Shown: in pieces, positions 7,597-16,712 of the stretch
Layout: each line of letters begins with the position of its first letter
Position numbering within the stretch: position 1 is the stretch's first letter
Assembly (NCBI RefSeq): GCF_029277985.1
Contig: NZ_CP119546.1
Location: 2,418,001-2,482,000, forward strand
Source of the DNA: Providencia stuartii
GTDB lineage: Bacteria > Pseudomonadota > Gammaproteobacteria > Enterobacterales > Enterobacteriaceae
DNA length: 64,000 bases
Direction: 5' to 3'
Translations under genes and position numbers: made by a program
The notes under the pieces: model-generated
Told to the model about the DNA's origin: nothing
Database searches by the model: none
What the model saw: only the letters and a program-made list of their open reading frames with translations

Positions 7597-10076
7597 ACAC
7601 TATCCTTACTGGTTCCTGCTTCCAGAGAAAATACACATTGGCCATTATCCCATTTTACAATGGCTTCTTTGGCTTCTTCGTTACTAATAAATACTGTTCC
7701 CCCCTGCCCAACGACACCAATAGATTCACCTTGAAGGTTAGTTACTTCAGCACCAAATGGCATAGGTTTTTTATCAAGACGTACAACGTTAAAAGTACGG
7801 TTACGTTCAACTTTGGTTCCAAATTTCACTTTAACAATACTGCCTTCATAAGGCACAACTTGACTCGATGTATTTTCAAACACGATATCTTCAGCGCTGC
7901 CTTTAGGGTCAATTTCAATATTGTTAATACGATAAGGACGTACATATGGCGCTAGCGCATACCCCCCCTTATTAACACGAACACCTGGTGCACTGATAAC
8001 TGAAGCACCTTCTGCTCCCTCAGCTTCAATGAGTGCCATTGTCGTTGACGTATTTGGCGTCAGCACAACACCGTCAGAGTGGACGACAACAGAGCCATTC
8101 GCACCAACACCAAACTGTCGATACCCTTGCCCTTGGCTATAGTTGGCATTGGTGTTGACATAAGGTGTACGATAACCTGTATTCATCGCAATACTGTGTT
8201 CACCACCGCTAGCCGTTGATGTGTTTAGTCCATAAGTCCAGTTATTTTCATCATCCAATGTTCCATTAACGCCAAGCTGAGTTGAACCAAACTTCTCGTT
8301 ATTAAATATGGTGTTTGACGTTAATGTGGTACTTCTGTTGTCACCAAAATAGAGTGGAATATTTAGGTTTAAACTAATACGGTCATCTTTCTTACCATAG
8401 GTACTGTTATTATCCGAATAGACTCGCATAAAGTTAATGGAATAAGAGAGGCGTTGGTATTGGTTGTTATAGCTAAACTGATATTGTTTTTCAGTGCCAG
8501 AACGCTCCCAATAGCTGGATATACGACCAGTGAAATACAGCCCGCCAAACCCATCAGGTAAGTTTTGGTTTACCGTGTAGCTAAAGCCATTTTTTTCACG
8601 CCAACGATTATTCGAAAGTCCACGTTTATCGTAGTCAATCGCATACAGAGCATCATTAACATTAAAATAGTCTTTCGTTGAATAACGGTATGCAGCCAAC
8701 GAAATATTGGTATCAGTTTGTGATATCAATCGGTTAAAAGTGATGCGATAACTCTGACCATTATCAGTTCGATGCTTTAACGCGGTTCGAGATTGCGTCA
8801 TATCTAGCGCAACCGCACCAATACCTGTATTGATACCTGTACCAATTAAATAAGCTTGATAGTCATCAAACGCCGTTACACCACCATAAAGAGAAAATGT
8901 GTTATTTAGGCCGTGTTGAATAGTCCCTTGCATAATATAAGGACGATTGTGCAAGCCATCTGTGTCCGATTTACCCGCGGCAACTTGATAGCGCGTAAAA
9001 CCAGGACGCAAAAGTTGCGCTAATGATGAATATGGAACACTGAAACTACTTTCACTACCATCAGCTTCTTTTACCGTGACATTTAAGTCATTACCATAAC
9101 CCGATGGATAAACATCATTAAGAATAAATGGACCAGGTGGTACTGACGTTTGATATATAATAGAACCATTTTGGCGAACAGTGACCAATGCGTTACTTTG
9201 CGCTACACCACGAATTTCAGGCGCATAAGATGTCATTCCGTCAGGATACATGCTGTCATCTGTTGCGATTTTTGCACCACGCAAGCCAATACTGTCAAAC
9301 AGATCGCCATCAGTGTAAAACTGACCGGCTGTCATTTTGGACTTCATGCTTGCAATAGGTCGTTGCAAGTATGTCTGGTTGCTGTTCCAACTGGTGCTTC
9401 CGGAACGTTGCCAACTTAAATTACCAATATGCTTTAACAGCCATCCATCAAAAGATAACCCTGCATTTAATCCTAAATAGGCACTGGCATCATTTTGCCC
9501 TTGAGAACCACTCGTATGGCTATCATAGTAGTTGGCCATATAGGCAACATTAAGTGCGGGTATACCTTTTTCCCAGAATTGTGGTGCAACATACCCACGT
9601 GATAAACGTTGCTCGTAAATTTGGGGAACTGAGATATCTAGACGTAAATTTGATGCGTGAAATTTATCATTCACCTCGCTCAAACCATTCCACTCTTTTA
9701 ACGGTAAACAAGTAGACTCTTGTGAATTGAGTTGTGGGTTTAGCTTTTCTGCGTCGATACCAAAATTGCTCAACATTATTGGCGTGTAACAAATCCCTAA
9801 ATGCCCTTCTTTTTGTCGAACAACATTTAAATCATAGCGCCCTTTCCAATTGCCATTGGTATACACATCAACGGAATATTTACCTTCACTGATTGGCGCG
9901 GTATTGAAGCGTTCTAAATCAATATTATCTTTGCTGCCTACTATGAATCCACTGTTAAACTCGTAGGTGGTACCTTCCGCACCCCATGCGTAAAATGTCG
10001 GCATCATACATACAGTGACAAAGCAGGTCACAGAGAGTGTATTACTATATTTATTTATTAACTCTCGCTGTTTCAT
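7587..10076 (-). CDS. mrkC: Type 3 fimbrial outer-membrane usher MrkC
   Basis: An 829-aa usher (Klebsiella MrkC 828). Order: signal peptide (about 1-31), N-terminal periplasmic domain that receives chaperone-subunit complexes (including CYTPIMLSNFGID), a 24-strand barrel with central plug, then C-terminal domains. Conserved usher landmarks are visible: the plug-area sequence SIIYQTSVPPGPFILNDVYP and the paired C-terminal cysteines (QCVFSLE...DSVCR). It assembles MrkA, F and D into the fibre at the outer membrane. The start ATG 10076 follows AGGA; only about 10 bases separate it from mrkB. No frameshift was seen over the 2.5 kb. Confidence 0.93.
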   Translation of the reverse strand: MKQRELINKYSNTLSVTCFVTVCMMPTFYAWGAEGTTYEFNSGFIVGSKDNIDLERFNTAPISEGKYSVDVYTNGNWKGRYDLNVVRQKEGHLGICYTPIMLSNFGIDAEKLNPQLNSQESTCLPLKEWNGLSEVNDKFHASNLRLDISVPQIYEQRLSRGYVAPQFWEKGIPALNVAYMANYYDSHTSGSQGQNDASAYLGLNAGLSFDGWLLKHIGNLSWQRSGSTSWNSNQTYLQRPIASMKSKMTAGQFYTDGDLFDSIGLRGAKIATDDSMYPDGMTSYAPEIRGVAQSNALVTVRQNGSIIYQTSVPPGPFILNDVYPSGYGNDLNVTVKEADGSESSFSVPYSSLAQLLRPGFTRYQVAAGKSDTDGLHNRPYIMQGTIQHGLNNTFSLYGGVTAFDDYQAYLIGTGINTGIGAVALDMTQSRTALKHRTDNGQSYRITFNRLISQTDTNISLAAYRYSTKDYFNVNDALYAIDYDKRGLSNNRWREKNGFSYTVNQNLPDGFGGLYFTGRISSYWERSGTEKQYQFSYNNQYQRLSYSINFMRVYSDNNSTYGKKDDRISLNLNIPLYFGDNRSTTLTSNTIFNNEKFGSTQLGVNGTLDDENNWTYGLNTSTASGGEHSIAMNTGYRTPYVNTNANYSQGQGYRQFGVGANGSVVVHSDGVVLTPNTSTTMALIEAEGAEGASVISAPGVRVNKGGYALAPYVRPYRINNIEIDPKGSAEDIVFENTSSQVVPYEGSIVKVKFGTKVERNRTFNVVRLDKKPMPFGAEVTNLQGESIGVVGQGGTVFISNEEAKEAIVKWDNGQCVFSLEAGTSKDSVCR

Positions 10077-10085
10077 TTTTCTGTC

Positions 10086-10787
10086 CTATTTAACAGTTGT
10101 TTTAACTGCTATATCCGCCCCATAATCATTGATATTGTTCAAAACAATGTTTTCGCCTACTTTAATTGCTTTTTTCAATACCACTGAACTTTGGCTTTTG
10201 GGTGCCAGCATAATCGCTTTATCAGTTAACCCATTTTTTCCATCTGTAGAAATTTTTGTAATAGTAATAAAAAATGGTGTTGGGTTATTTATGGTCAAAT
10301 TGTTTCCATTAGCACTGACAATTAATTTTTCAGGTGCTAACTCACGACTACCTAAACCTACAGGACGATAAATAAATTTAAAACGTGAACGAATTGCCAG
10401 TTGTAAAAAGTTTTGATCTTCTTTTCCAGCCGTTCTAACGGTGGGGGGGATATCTAAAATATTCAGCCACCATAAACTTTCCTGATCTTGTGCTAATTGG
10501 TTTTTATCCATTAATTTTATACGGAGAGTTTGTCCCCCTTTCGCATCAATTCGAGATATTGGAGGCGTAATTTGAAATGGTGTTTTTATTGTATCTGGTG
10601 TTTCAGATGCATCACCGGTATCTAACCACGCTTGTGCGACGGCTGGTCTATCCGCGGTATTATTTAACTGCACTGTAATTTCTTTTTCATTTCCAGGATA
10701 AATAAATCGAGTGCCGTTAACAATAATATTATTCGCTAATGAAGATGCACTGAAAACGAAGCAGAAGAATAAAACAATTGCTTTCAT
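10086..10787 (-). CDS. mrkB: Type 3 fimbrial periplasmic chaperone MrkB
   Basis: 233 aa with a signal peptide (cleavage near SSLANN) and the two-immunoglobulin-domain layout of PapD-like chaperones. N-terminal strand residues GTRFIYPGNEKEITVQLNN and the signature LWWLNILDIPP, which precedes the second domain, are present. So is the alternating hydrophobic subunit-binding strand (FLQLAIRSRFKFIYRP). It caps pilins in the periplasm and hands them to MrkC. The F1-G1 loop is short, so it belongs to the FGS class. Start ATG 10787 follows AGAGG. It is separated from mrkA by a terminator-like hairpin. Confidence 0.92.
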   Translation of the reverse strand: MKAIVLFFCFVFSASSLANNIIVNGTRFIYPGNEKEITVQLNNTADRPAVAQAWLDTGDASETPDTIKTPFQITPPISRIDAKGGQTLRIKLMDKNQLAQDQESLWWLNILDIPPTVRTAGKEDQNFLQLAIRSRFKFIYRPVGLGSRELAPEKLIVSANGNNLTINNPTPFFITITKISTDGKNGLTDKAIMLAPKSQSSVVLKKAIKVGENIVLNNINDYGADIAVKTTVK

Positions 10788-10796
10788 TTGAACCTC

Positions 10797-10826
10797 TAAA
10801 TAAAAGCGGCAGTGAGCCTACCGCTT
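10797..10826 (-). terminator. Terminator-like hairpin between mrkA and mrkB (putative attenuator)
   Basis: Read on the minus strand, AAGCGGTAG pairs with CTGCCGCTT (one G-U pair) around a five-base loop, and TTATTT follows. It lies after the mrkA stop and before the mrkB ribosome-binding site. Partial termination or 3'-end protection here would give more mrkA mRNA than mrkBCDF mRNA, as described for other fimbrial operons. Confidence 0.7.
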
Positions 10827-10857
10827 AGATAAATATTACTTTTAAATTAATTTAATC

Positions 10858-11442
10858 TTATTCGTAAGTAATTTCGTAAGTTGCGTAGCTTTCTACAATA
10901 CCGCTGCTAACAGTATCTGGTGTAGAAGTTGCGTAACCTACGTAATAAGTGAAGCGTGAACCATCAGCAATATCGATTGTTTTTGGCTTAGGCTGAGTAG
11001 CGCTGGTTGGGTTGATTTTGGTTTTTAAATCAGAATCAGCGTTAGTTGCTAAAACTAATTGAATATTTTTAGCACCCGTTGAATCTGTGTTAGCTAAATA
11101 ACCTTCGTTAGCACCAGAAGCACCCGCCAATACGTTACCACCAGTCCAGTTAACGTTTAATACTGTGTCATCATTTGTGCCTTGGCAATTAGTTACATCA
11201 ATCACAAATGATTTTGGTTTCAGATAAATGTTTGCACCTGCATCTTTAACTTCTTTAACAGAAACAGGAGACAAATAAACTTTAGCATCGCTACCTTGGC
11301 CATCAACAGAAATGGTACAAGAAACATCTGTCACTTTACCGTAAAAATTAACTTGGCCACCGCCAGCATTTTCAGTTCCAGCATAAGCAGAAGATGCGCC
11401 AATAATTGCAGTTGCAACTGCTGTCAGTAATACTTTTTTCAT
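10858..11442 (-). CDS. mrkA: Type 3 (MR/K) fimbrial major subunit MrkA
   Basis: I choose ATG 11442 ([10 protein letters not shown]; 194 aa) because AGGA lies seven bases upstream; the ATG at 11448 would be too close to it. A signal peptide ends at SAYAGTEN. The mature protein follows Klebsiella MrkA closely: [29 protein letters not shown], the second Cys in [21 protein letters not shown] and the C-terminal [10 protein letters not shown]. It is the main fibre protein, linked in Klebsiella and Providencia to biofilm and attachment to catheters. It is first in the operon. The promoter should lie in the AT-rich DNA above 11450. No invertible switch or recombinase gene is visible. Confidence 0.95.
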   Translation of the reverse strand: MKKVLLTAVATAIIGASSAYAGTENAGGGQVNFYGKVTDVSCTISVDGQGSDAKVYLSPVSVKEVKDAGANIYLKPKSFVIDVTNCQGTNDDTVLNVNWTGGNVLAGASGANEGYLANTDSTGAKNIQLVLATNADSDLKTKINPTSATQPKPKTIDIADGSRFTYYVGYATSTPDTVSSGIVESYATYEITYE

Positions 11443-13015
11443 TATCATTTCCTAATATGAGGGGTTTTATTATTACACTAAACAGGACTTATTAAGTGCC
11501 TAGTTTTTTAATAAATAATTAACATAGTGTACTCACCATATATTTAATACGGACACATATTTATTTCTGTGTATTTAAGCTACTACTAATAATTAAATTA
11601 AAAATATAGTTTTATCTCAATTAGTCCATCTTAGAATTAATAATCATAACGTGGTCTATATGATTTCGAAGAGAGGATACATAAAAACTTAAATTACATT
11701 AAATCGTTTTTATTATTACATAGTGTAATTTTTAATAGGTGGCACCTATCAAATGAGTGCTATTGATCGAAAAATTTTATTAAGCCAATTCTCTGAATTA
11801 CTCGTATTATGCAAGTTTATTACACTTGATAATTTATTTTTCAATTTTATGTTACAAATAAATTCTAAAAAATGATCTTATGATAGTTTTTTGTAAAAAA
11901 TGAAAACAGCAGAATACATCTAAATATGACCATCATTATCGTAATAACTTATTCCAAATTAAAATCCACTGAAGAATGAGTCATCTAAATTTGATAGCTA
12001 ACCTCTGCATAATATAAATTAATTTTATGTTATGTAGAGGTTGATATTCATTCTTATTTGAGCATATATTTATGAAATAATGATGACACATCATAATTGG
12101 ACTATTTACTCACTATTGGAGTAATTCTGAGAAGTTAAGCTAACAAAGAGATATTGTGGTGATAAAATACTGGGTATAACCAATATCGTTAGTGTTGATA
12201 TTGATAATATTAGTCTAGCAAGTGAAATATCTAAGCTAAATTTACTTGGATTTTGATAATTTTTATTAATTTAATATTTTATTTCTTGCCAATAACTAAA
12301 AATGTTTTAATGAATAATGGAGCATCAACGTCTTCTGTTAGTAAATGTTATCAATTAATTTGATATATAGCCGTTTTTTCTACATAAAATTTTATCTATT
12401 CAAATTATTTTAAAATTGTAACCAATTGATAATTAATATTAAAAAATAATTTGTTTTCTGGGTAACATAGGTCTATAAATCGGCATTCAGAAAACTCTTA
12501 AAACTCATCTACAGAGTAAAAATAGCTCACATTTCAACCAAACCTAACTAAAATCGATATTCGATTAAAGCCCCTATCTATTAGGAATCCTATAATCTAA
12601 CTAAAAATGTAGATGCTAATTGCTAAAATAGCCACATTTTATACAACTTATTCGGGCCATAACATAAAACACACATCATATATTGAATATCTATTGTCGT
12701 TAAAAGTGAGAGTTAGATCTCTTTCAATCTATGAGCTGTACATTAATTAATCTTATTTGTTAATCTATCACTCTATCCCTTTCCGCCATTGGCAAAGTCA
12801 TATGATGTCCATTGGTACGAACAGTAAAACACCCCATCCGCAAGAGAAAAGCGCCATAGAGTACAGGTAGCAGTTAACCTTTATGCGCTATTAAGCGAAT
12901 GCAATTCACGCTATAGCTATAGCGCAGTAAAGATGCGTTAATTGCCTTCAAATTGGTGAGTGGCGTATCCCGATGTTTATGACCAAGTGCGCTCAATAAC
13001 CGCGCTGTAATGGCA
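11443..13015. other. Gene-poor AT-rich region upstream of mrkA
   Basis: About 1.6 kb without a convincing gene. It must contain the mrkA promoter. Other things seen: an operator-like odd palindrome TAGGTGGCACCTA (11736-11748); directly after it a 40-codon ORF (11753-11875, + strand, starting MSAIDRKILLSQF) that might be a remnant; a large stem-loop at 12000-12042; and a 16-bp perfect palindrome CGCTATAGCTATAGCG at 12909-12924. A 66-codon minus-strand frame (12874-13074) overlaps the next gene and is not believed. None of the Klebsiella mrkH/I/J regulators is present. Confidence 0.55.
12000..12042. repeat. 13-bp inverted repeat / stem-loop in the mrkA upstream desert
   Basis: AACCTCTGCATAA (12000-12012) pairs with TTATGTAGAGGTT (12030-12042) with one G-U pair and an AT-only loop. 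Further out, AAGAATGA (11972-11979) is complementary to TCATTCTT (12048-12055). There is no T-tract, so it is not a simple terminator. Function unknown. Confidence 0.6.
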
Positions 13016-13183
13016 CTATGAAGACTTGTGCTCAATATCATTATTCTCGGGATGATCTGGTGCGGCAAAGGCAAGTTCTTTCATCCATTCAGAAAGGATG
13101 GGCTTCGTTTTTTTTGCGTCAAGCTCCGCTCTCTCTTTTTTAGTTAACCTAATGACGACAACCTCTGTTTTCATTTGATGCAT
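13016..13183 (-). CDS. Small ribbon-helix-helix-like protein (MobC/CopG style), possible mobilisation relic
   Basis: The ATG at 13183 has GGGGGA just upstream and gives a 55-aa product; a longer start at 13213 lacks a good site. The sequence KTEVVVIRLTKKERAELDAK followed by SEWMKELAF resembles the beta-strand and first helix of ribbon-helix-helix proteins, in particular MobC-type relaxosome accessory proteins of mobilisable plasmids. No relaxase gene follows, so this is probably a leftover of an integrated element or an unrelated small DNA-binding protein. Family assignment is from pattern only. Confidence 0.45.
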   Translation of the reverse strand: MHQMKTEVVVIRLTKKERAELDAKKTKPILSEWMKELAFAAPDHPENNDIEHKSS

Positions 13184-13488
13184 TTTAATTTCCCCCTTTA
13201 GAGGGTTAACCATGCCATAGTCAAGCCAAAGACAGGTCTTAATTACTTAATTTTACAAAAACAGAAGATAACGATACAAACAACTGAAATTAATCAATAT
13301 ATGTATTGATAAAAAGAGACTTGAGACTAGTTGCATGTCGAATTAATTGAAAACAACGCCATTTACCCTTTTGATAATCTAATAATGAATATAAAAATTA
13401 TAATATTGTCAGTAAGTTACTCATTGATTACAGTATTCATACTAAACAAATTTGGCCTATATCATAAAATGAGAAGCGAGAACTTCTG

Positions 13489-14436
13489 ATGTCAATTTCT
13501 TTGCACCAAATCCGTAGTGCACTTTTACTCTCTCTATGGGTTATTGCTCCTTGGATTTTCGGTATATTCTATGGACAAGCCATGTTTGGCACTCTTATGT
13601 CCTTTGGTGCTTATTTATTAGTGGTTTCATACCCTAAATTACCCAAAAAAAATCCAATTCCCGTATTACTACAAGGGGCTGGGATTTTATCTGTCTTTGC
13701 AATCATCGGGATTAATGTCACTTTAGGTAGCCTTTTGTTTTTTATTTATGCTGCTCTTGGTGCCCTTATTCAAGGCTATGCTGAATTACGAGCCACGTAT
13801 TTGCGTTTACCTATCGCATTAGGCGTATTGGCTTATTTTCTTTCAATAGGACAAATACCTTCCCAAGGGAGTTTATTTTATAGTTGTGCATTTACACTCG
13901 GTACCTGTTGGGGCGTTATCATTTCTTATCTTCAGCTCCCTCGAAATGAAGCCCCCGCTTCTGCCACTCATATTGACTTACATTCTCCAGCGGTACAACG
14001 CTTCTCCATTGCAATGGTCTTAGTCGCACTAATAGGCAGTGTGCTCGCGACGCTATTGCCTAGCTCACATCCTTGTTGGTTACCGGCTGCGGGTTTAAGG
14101 GTGATGAAATCTGAGCGTATGGCGACGTGGGCGCGATTAAAACAACGGGGGATAGGCACCTTACTGGGCGCTGCTGTTGGCGGATTGTTACTTGGTTTTT
14201 ATGAAAATCAACTATTACACGTCTCACTGGTGGGATTATTATTATTTGCCATGTTAATAATTGGGGCTAAACGCTACGGTTATTGGACATTCTGTTTAAC
14301 TGCCATTGCATTGACTTTTAATATTACCGCTACCGCTGGACCTATAATCCTCGCGTTCGACCGAGTATTGCTCACAATTTGCGCACTCATTATTGCAATA
14401 ACCATGCTGTTAGTACTACCCAAATCGACAAAATAA
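13489..14436 (+). CDS. FUSC-family inner-membrane protein
   Basis: 315 aa, almost entirely hydrophobic, with two sets of about five membrane segments: roughly residues 10-155, then 175-310. Between the halves is a short polar stretch (LPRNEAPASATHIDLHSP). The second half carries the FUSC-type signature HPCWLPAAGLRVMKSERMATWARLKQRGIGTLLGA, shared in style with fusaric-acid-resistance and AaeB/YccS-like efflux components. It lacks the large cytoplasmic domain of YccS and AaeB, so it is a short FUSC protein. Substrate is unknown; aromatic acid export would be a guess. The aldo/keto reductase gene follows at once on the same strand. Confidence 0.75.
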   Translation: MSISLHQIRSALLLSLWVIAPWIFGIFYGQAMFGTLMSFGAYLLVVSYPKLPKKNPIPVLLQGAGILSVFAIIGINVTLGSLLFFIYAALGALIQGYAELRATYLRLPIALGVLAYFLSIGQIPSQGSLFYSCAFTLGTCWGVIISYLQLPRNEAPASATHIDLHSPAVQRFSIAMVLVALIGSVLATLLPSSHPCWLPAAGLRVMKSERMATWARLKQRGIGTLLGAAVGGLLLGFYENQLLHVSLVGLLLFAMLIIGAKRYGYWTFCLTAIALTFNITATAGPIILAFDRVLLTICALIIAITMLLVLPKSTK

Positions 14437-14489
14437 GTTTCGACAAGGTTGATATATTGAATGTAATGCTAATATCAACAGGAGGCACT

Positions 14490-15323
14490 ATGAGCCCGAC
14501 ATATGAATTACTCGATGGATTCCAAATTCCTCAAATTGGCTTTGGAACATATGCTTTAAAAGGCTTACAGGGCACGCGGATCATTGAAAGCGCTTTAAAC
14601 AATGGCTACCGTTTACTCGATACTGCATTTAATTATGAAAATGAAGGCATCGTCGGTAGAGCAATAAAAAATAGTTCTATTCCAAGAGATCAAATCAGTG
14701 TGACTTCAAAGTTACCAGGGCGCCACCAGCAATATAATAACGCAATACAGACGATTCAAGAATCTATCACACGTCTAGGATTAGACTATATTGACCTGTA
14801 TTTGATCCACTGGCCAAACCCGAAAAGAGGAACGTTCGTTGAAGCTTGGCAAGCTTTAATCGACTCACAACGCTCTGGCTTAATAAGAAGCATTGGTGTC
14901 TGTAATTTTCTTCCTGAGCACATCGAGATTTTAGAAAAAGAAACAGGCGTGCTCCCTGTCATTAACCAGATAGAATTACACCCTAACTTTAACCAAGCAA
15001 CACAGCGTCAATATCATGCATCAAAAGGCATTATTACGCAGTCATGGAGTCCATTAGGACGAGCTGGAAATTTATTCTCTCACCCAACGCTGGTCAATTT
15101 GTCTAAAAAATATAATCAGACTGTGTCACAGATTATCATGCGCTGGCATTTACAATTAGGTGCATTGCCGATACCAAAATCCGCGCACTCAACTCGTCAG
15201 ATTGAAAATATTGATGTTTATGATTTTATCCTGTCGTCAGAAGATATGCAGGCAATAAATGCATTATCTTCAGTAGAGGGAAGACTAAGAAACCAAGACC
15301 CAGCAGTGTATGAAGAGTTTTAA
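14490..15323 (+). CDS. Aldo/keto reductase (2,5-diketo-gluconate reductase-like)
   Basis: I start at ATG 14490, which follows a consensus AGGAGG (14480-14485), giving 277 aa; longer in-frame starts inside the FUSC gene have no site. The NADPH-dependent aldo/keto reductase tetrad is complete: Asp44 and Tyr49 in LLDTAFNYENE, Lys74 in VTSKLPGR and His107 in LYLIHWPNP. The C-terminal IPKSAHSTRQIEN binds the NADPH phosphate, and VGRAIKNS and SIGVCNF are further family landmarks. It resembles the DkgA/DkgB group but its own substrate cannot be told. The 53-base gap after the FUSC gene suggests co-transcription. Confidence 0.85.
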   Translation: MSPTYELLDGFQIPQIGFGTYALKGLQGTRIIESALNNGYRLLDTAFNYENEGIVGRAIKNSSIPRDQISVTSKLPGRHQQYNNAIQTIQESITRLGLDYIDLYLIHWPNPKRGTFVEAWQALIDSQRSGLIRSIGVCNFLPEHIEILEKETGVLPVINQIELHPNFNQATQRQYHASKGIITQSWSPLGRAGNLFSHPTLVNLSKKYNQTVSQIIMRWHLQLGALPIPKSAHSTRQIENIDVYDFILSSEDMQAINALSSVEGRLRNQDPAVYEEF

Positions 15324-15359
15324 ATACGGTTTAGGAAGTGATACAAGCGGTTGCAGTAA

Positions 15360-15540
15360 CAGCCCTATCGAATAAGGCTGAGGTTGTTGACAAAGCGGGA
15401 TAAAAGCGTGATTTTTCCCGCTTTGTGTTATCAGCCGAAAATCAATAAATTGATTTTCCTCGTTTATTTTCAAAAACCCATTTGACTTGCCGCCAAACAT
15501 AATAGGTTTGTCAGCAGTATGAGCCCTATCGAATAGGGCT
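15360..15540. repeat. Cluster of four hairpins with a repeated AGCCCTATCGAATA motif
   Basis: In about 180 bases between two convergent genes there are four hairpins: AGCCCTATCGAATAAGGCT (near 15362-15380) and its near copy AGCCCTATCGAATAGGGCT (near 15522-15540); an 11-bp stem ACAAAGCGGGA with its complement at 15390-15426; and GAAAATCAAT with its complement at 15437-15458. None ends in a clear T-tract. It could be a repeat element, overlapping terminators or an RNA structure. Confidence 0.6.
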
Positions 15541-15571
15541 ATTATATGATCCCGTGTCAATGAACACGTGA

Positions 15572-16015
15572 TTATGTTCTGTCTACGGGACGGTTCATTA
15601 TATGGTCTTCCCACTCAACCACATCTTTTTCCCTAACGGCTATGTGCCGCACAGAAATCCTTTCCGCATGCATCGCCGCTTTTGACCCCGTCTTTAACGG
15701 ATGCCATGCAGGCAATGTTTTCCCTTCAAGCAACAGACGATAAGCACAAGTATGTGGTAGCCATTCAAACGTCTCTAAATTGTATCGATTAAGTTTGATA
15801 CAATCTGCCTCATAGCTGAAACGGTCTTCATAATGTTTACACTGGCACGTTTTGATATTTAATTGATTACAAGCCACATTAGTAAAATAAATTTCATCTG
15901 TGTCTTCATCCATCAGTTTATGCAAGCAGCACTGCCCACAACCGTCACACAGTGATTCCCATTCATCGTCAGTCATTTCATCTAACGTTTTTACCTGCCA
16001 GAAAGGCTGAGACAT
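15572..16015 (-). CDS. ycgN: YcgN family cysteine-cluster protein
   Basis: 147 aa, matching the E. coli YcgN (UPF0260/CxxCxxCC) family. The conserved cysteine pattern [12 protein letters not shown] lies at about residues 23-34, with more Cys in ACNQL, TCQCKHY and HTCAYRLL. Such clusters suggest binding of iron-sulfur or zinc, but the function of the family is unknown. E. coli has the same set ycgL-ycgM-ycgN beside minC, which supports the name. It is last in a minus-strand group after ycgM with a 20-base gap. The hairpin cluster downstream may end the transcript. Confidence 0.9.
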   Translation of the reverse strand: MSQPFWQVKTLDEMTDDEWESLCDGCGQCCLHKLMDEDTDEIYFTNVACNQLNIKTCQCKHYEDRFSYEADCIKLNRYNLETFEWLPHTCAYRLLLEGKTLPAWHPLKTGSKAAMHAERISVRHIAVREKDVVEWEDHIMNRPVDRT

Positions 16016-16035
16016 AATACTTAATAATCCTATAC

Positions 16036-16692
16036 TTATATCACTCTGGTCGTTAACGAGTGATCATTAATTGAGAGCTTTAACATATCACCCGATGTCA
16101 ATGGTCCCACACCTTCTGGGGTTCCTGTCAAAATAATATCCCCCGCACGTAAGGTAAAAAAGCGAGACATATAACTAATCAATGGCAATATGGGCGTGAT
16201 CATATCACGAGTCGAGCCTGACTGGCGAATTTCGCCATTAATCTCTAAGGACAGTTGGGCACTTTGTGGGTCACCAAAGCTATTGACAGGAATAAAACCC
16301 GAAATTGGGCAAGACCCATCGAATGCTTTACTTTTTTCCCATGGTTGTCCCGCTTTCTTAAATTTTGCTTGTAAATCTCGTAGCGTTAAATCTAACGCCA
16401 CCGCAAAACCCGCAATTGAACGAGAAACCCGATCTTCATCGGCATTCTTTAATGGCATACCAATCAAGACAGCTAATTCAATCTCATGATGCACTGCTCC
16501 CAGATCTTTTGGGATCACTATCGGCTGGTTTGCATCACATAATGCAGTTTCAGGTTTAATAAAAATAACAGGTTCTTCTGGGTGTGCGGAGCCCATCTCT
16601 TTAATGTGTTTTGCGTAATTACTGCCAACACAAACGACTTTATTTGCAGGAAAATCCAATAAGGCACCTTGCCAGTCACGATGTTGGTACAT
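16036..16692 (-). CDS. ycgM: YcgM, fumarylacetoacetate hydrolase-family protein
   Basis: 218 aa against 219 for E. coli YcgM. The FAH fold is evident: [16 protein letters not shown] near the N-terminus, the metal-binding acidic residues in [13 protein letters not shown] (the HxExE pattern), [13 protein letters not shown], then SCPISGFIP and [15 protein letters not shown]. Homologues of this subgroup (FAHD1-like) act on oxaloacetate or related oxo-acids, as decarboxylase or keto-enol tautomerase; which applies here is not shown by the sequence. It is cytoplasmic and lies in the order ycgL, lytic transglycosylase, ycgM, ycgN on the minus strand. Confidence 0.9.
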   Translation of the reverse strand: MYQHRDWQGALLDFPANKVVCVGSNYAKHIKEMGSAHPEEPVIFIKPETALCDANQPIVIPKDLGAVHHEIELAVLIGMPLKNADEDRVSRSIAGFAVALDLTLRDLQAKFKKAGQPWEKSKAFDGSCPISGFIPVNSFGDPQSAQLSLEINGEIRQSGSTRDMITPILPLISYMSRFFTLRAGDIILTGTPEGVGPLTSGDMLKLSINDHSLTTRVI

Positions 16693-16712
16693 AGTTGTAA
16701 CTCCTATTATCG

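Noticed and set aside
7560..7955. 131-codon + strand frame opposite the mrkC 3' end
   Set aside because: Antisense shadow of an intact usher gene; no start site or family match.
11443..12042. Phase-variable (invertible) promoter for mrkA
   Set aside because: I looked for a fim-type switch: there is a stem-loop but no pair of repeats spaced about 250-300 bases apart and no recombinase gene in the window.
12874..13074. 66-codon minus-strand frame overlapping the small ribbon-helix-helix gene
   Set aside because: No ribosome-binding site, a 59-base overlap with a better-supported gene, and no recognisable family; its last 45 residues could be a fossil, but this is not enough to call a gene.
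15285..15614. 109-codon minus-strand frame between the aldo/keto reductase and ycgN
   Set aside because: It overlaps both neighbours and runs through the hairpin cluster; no start site or family.
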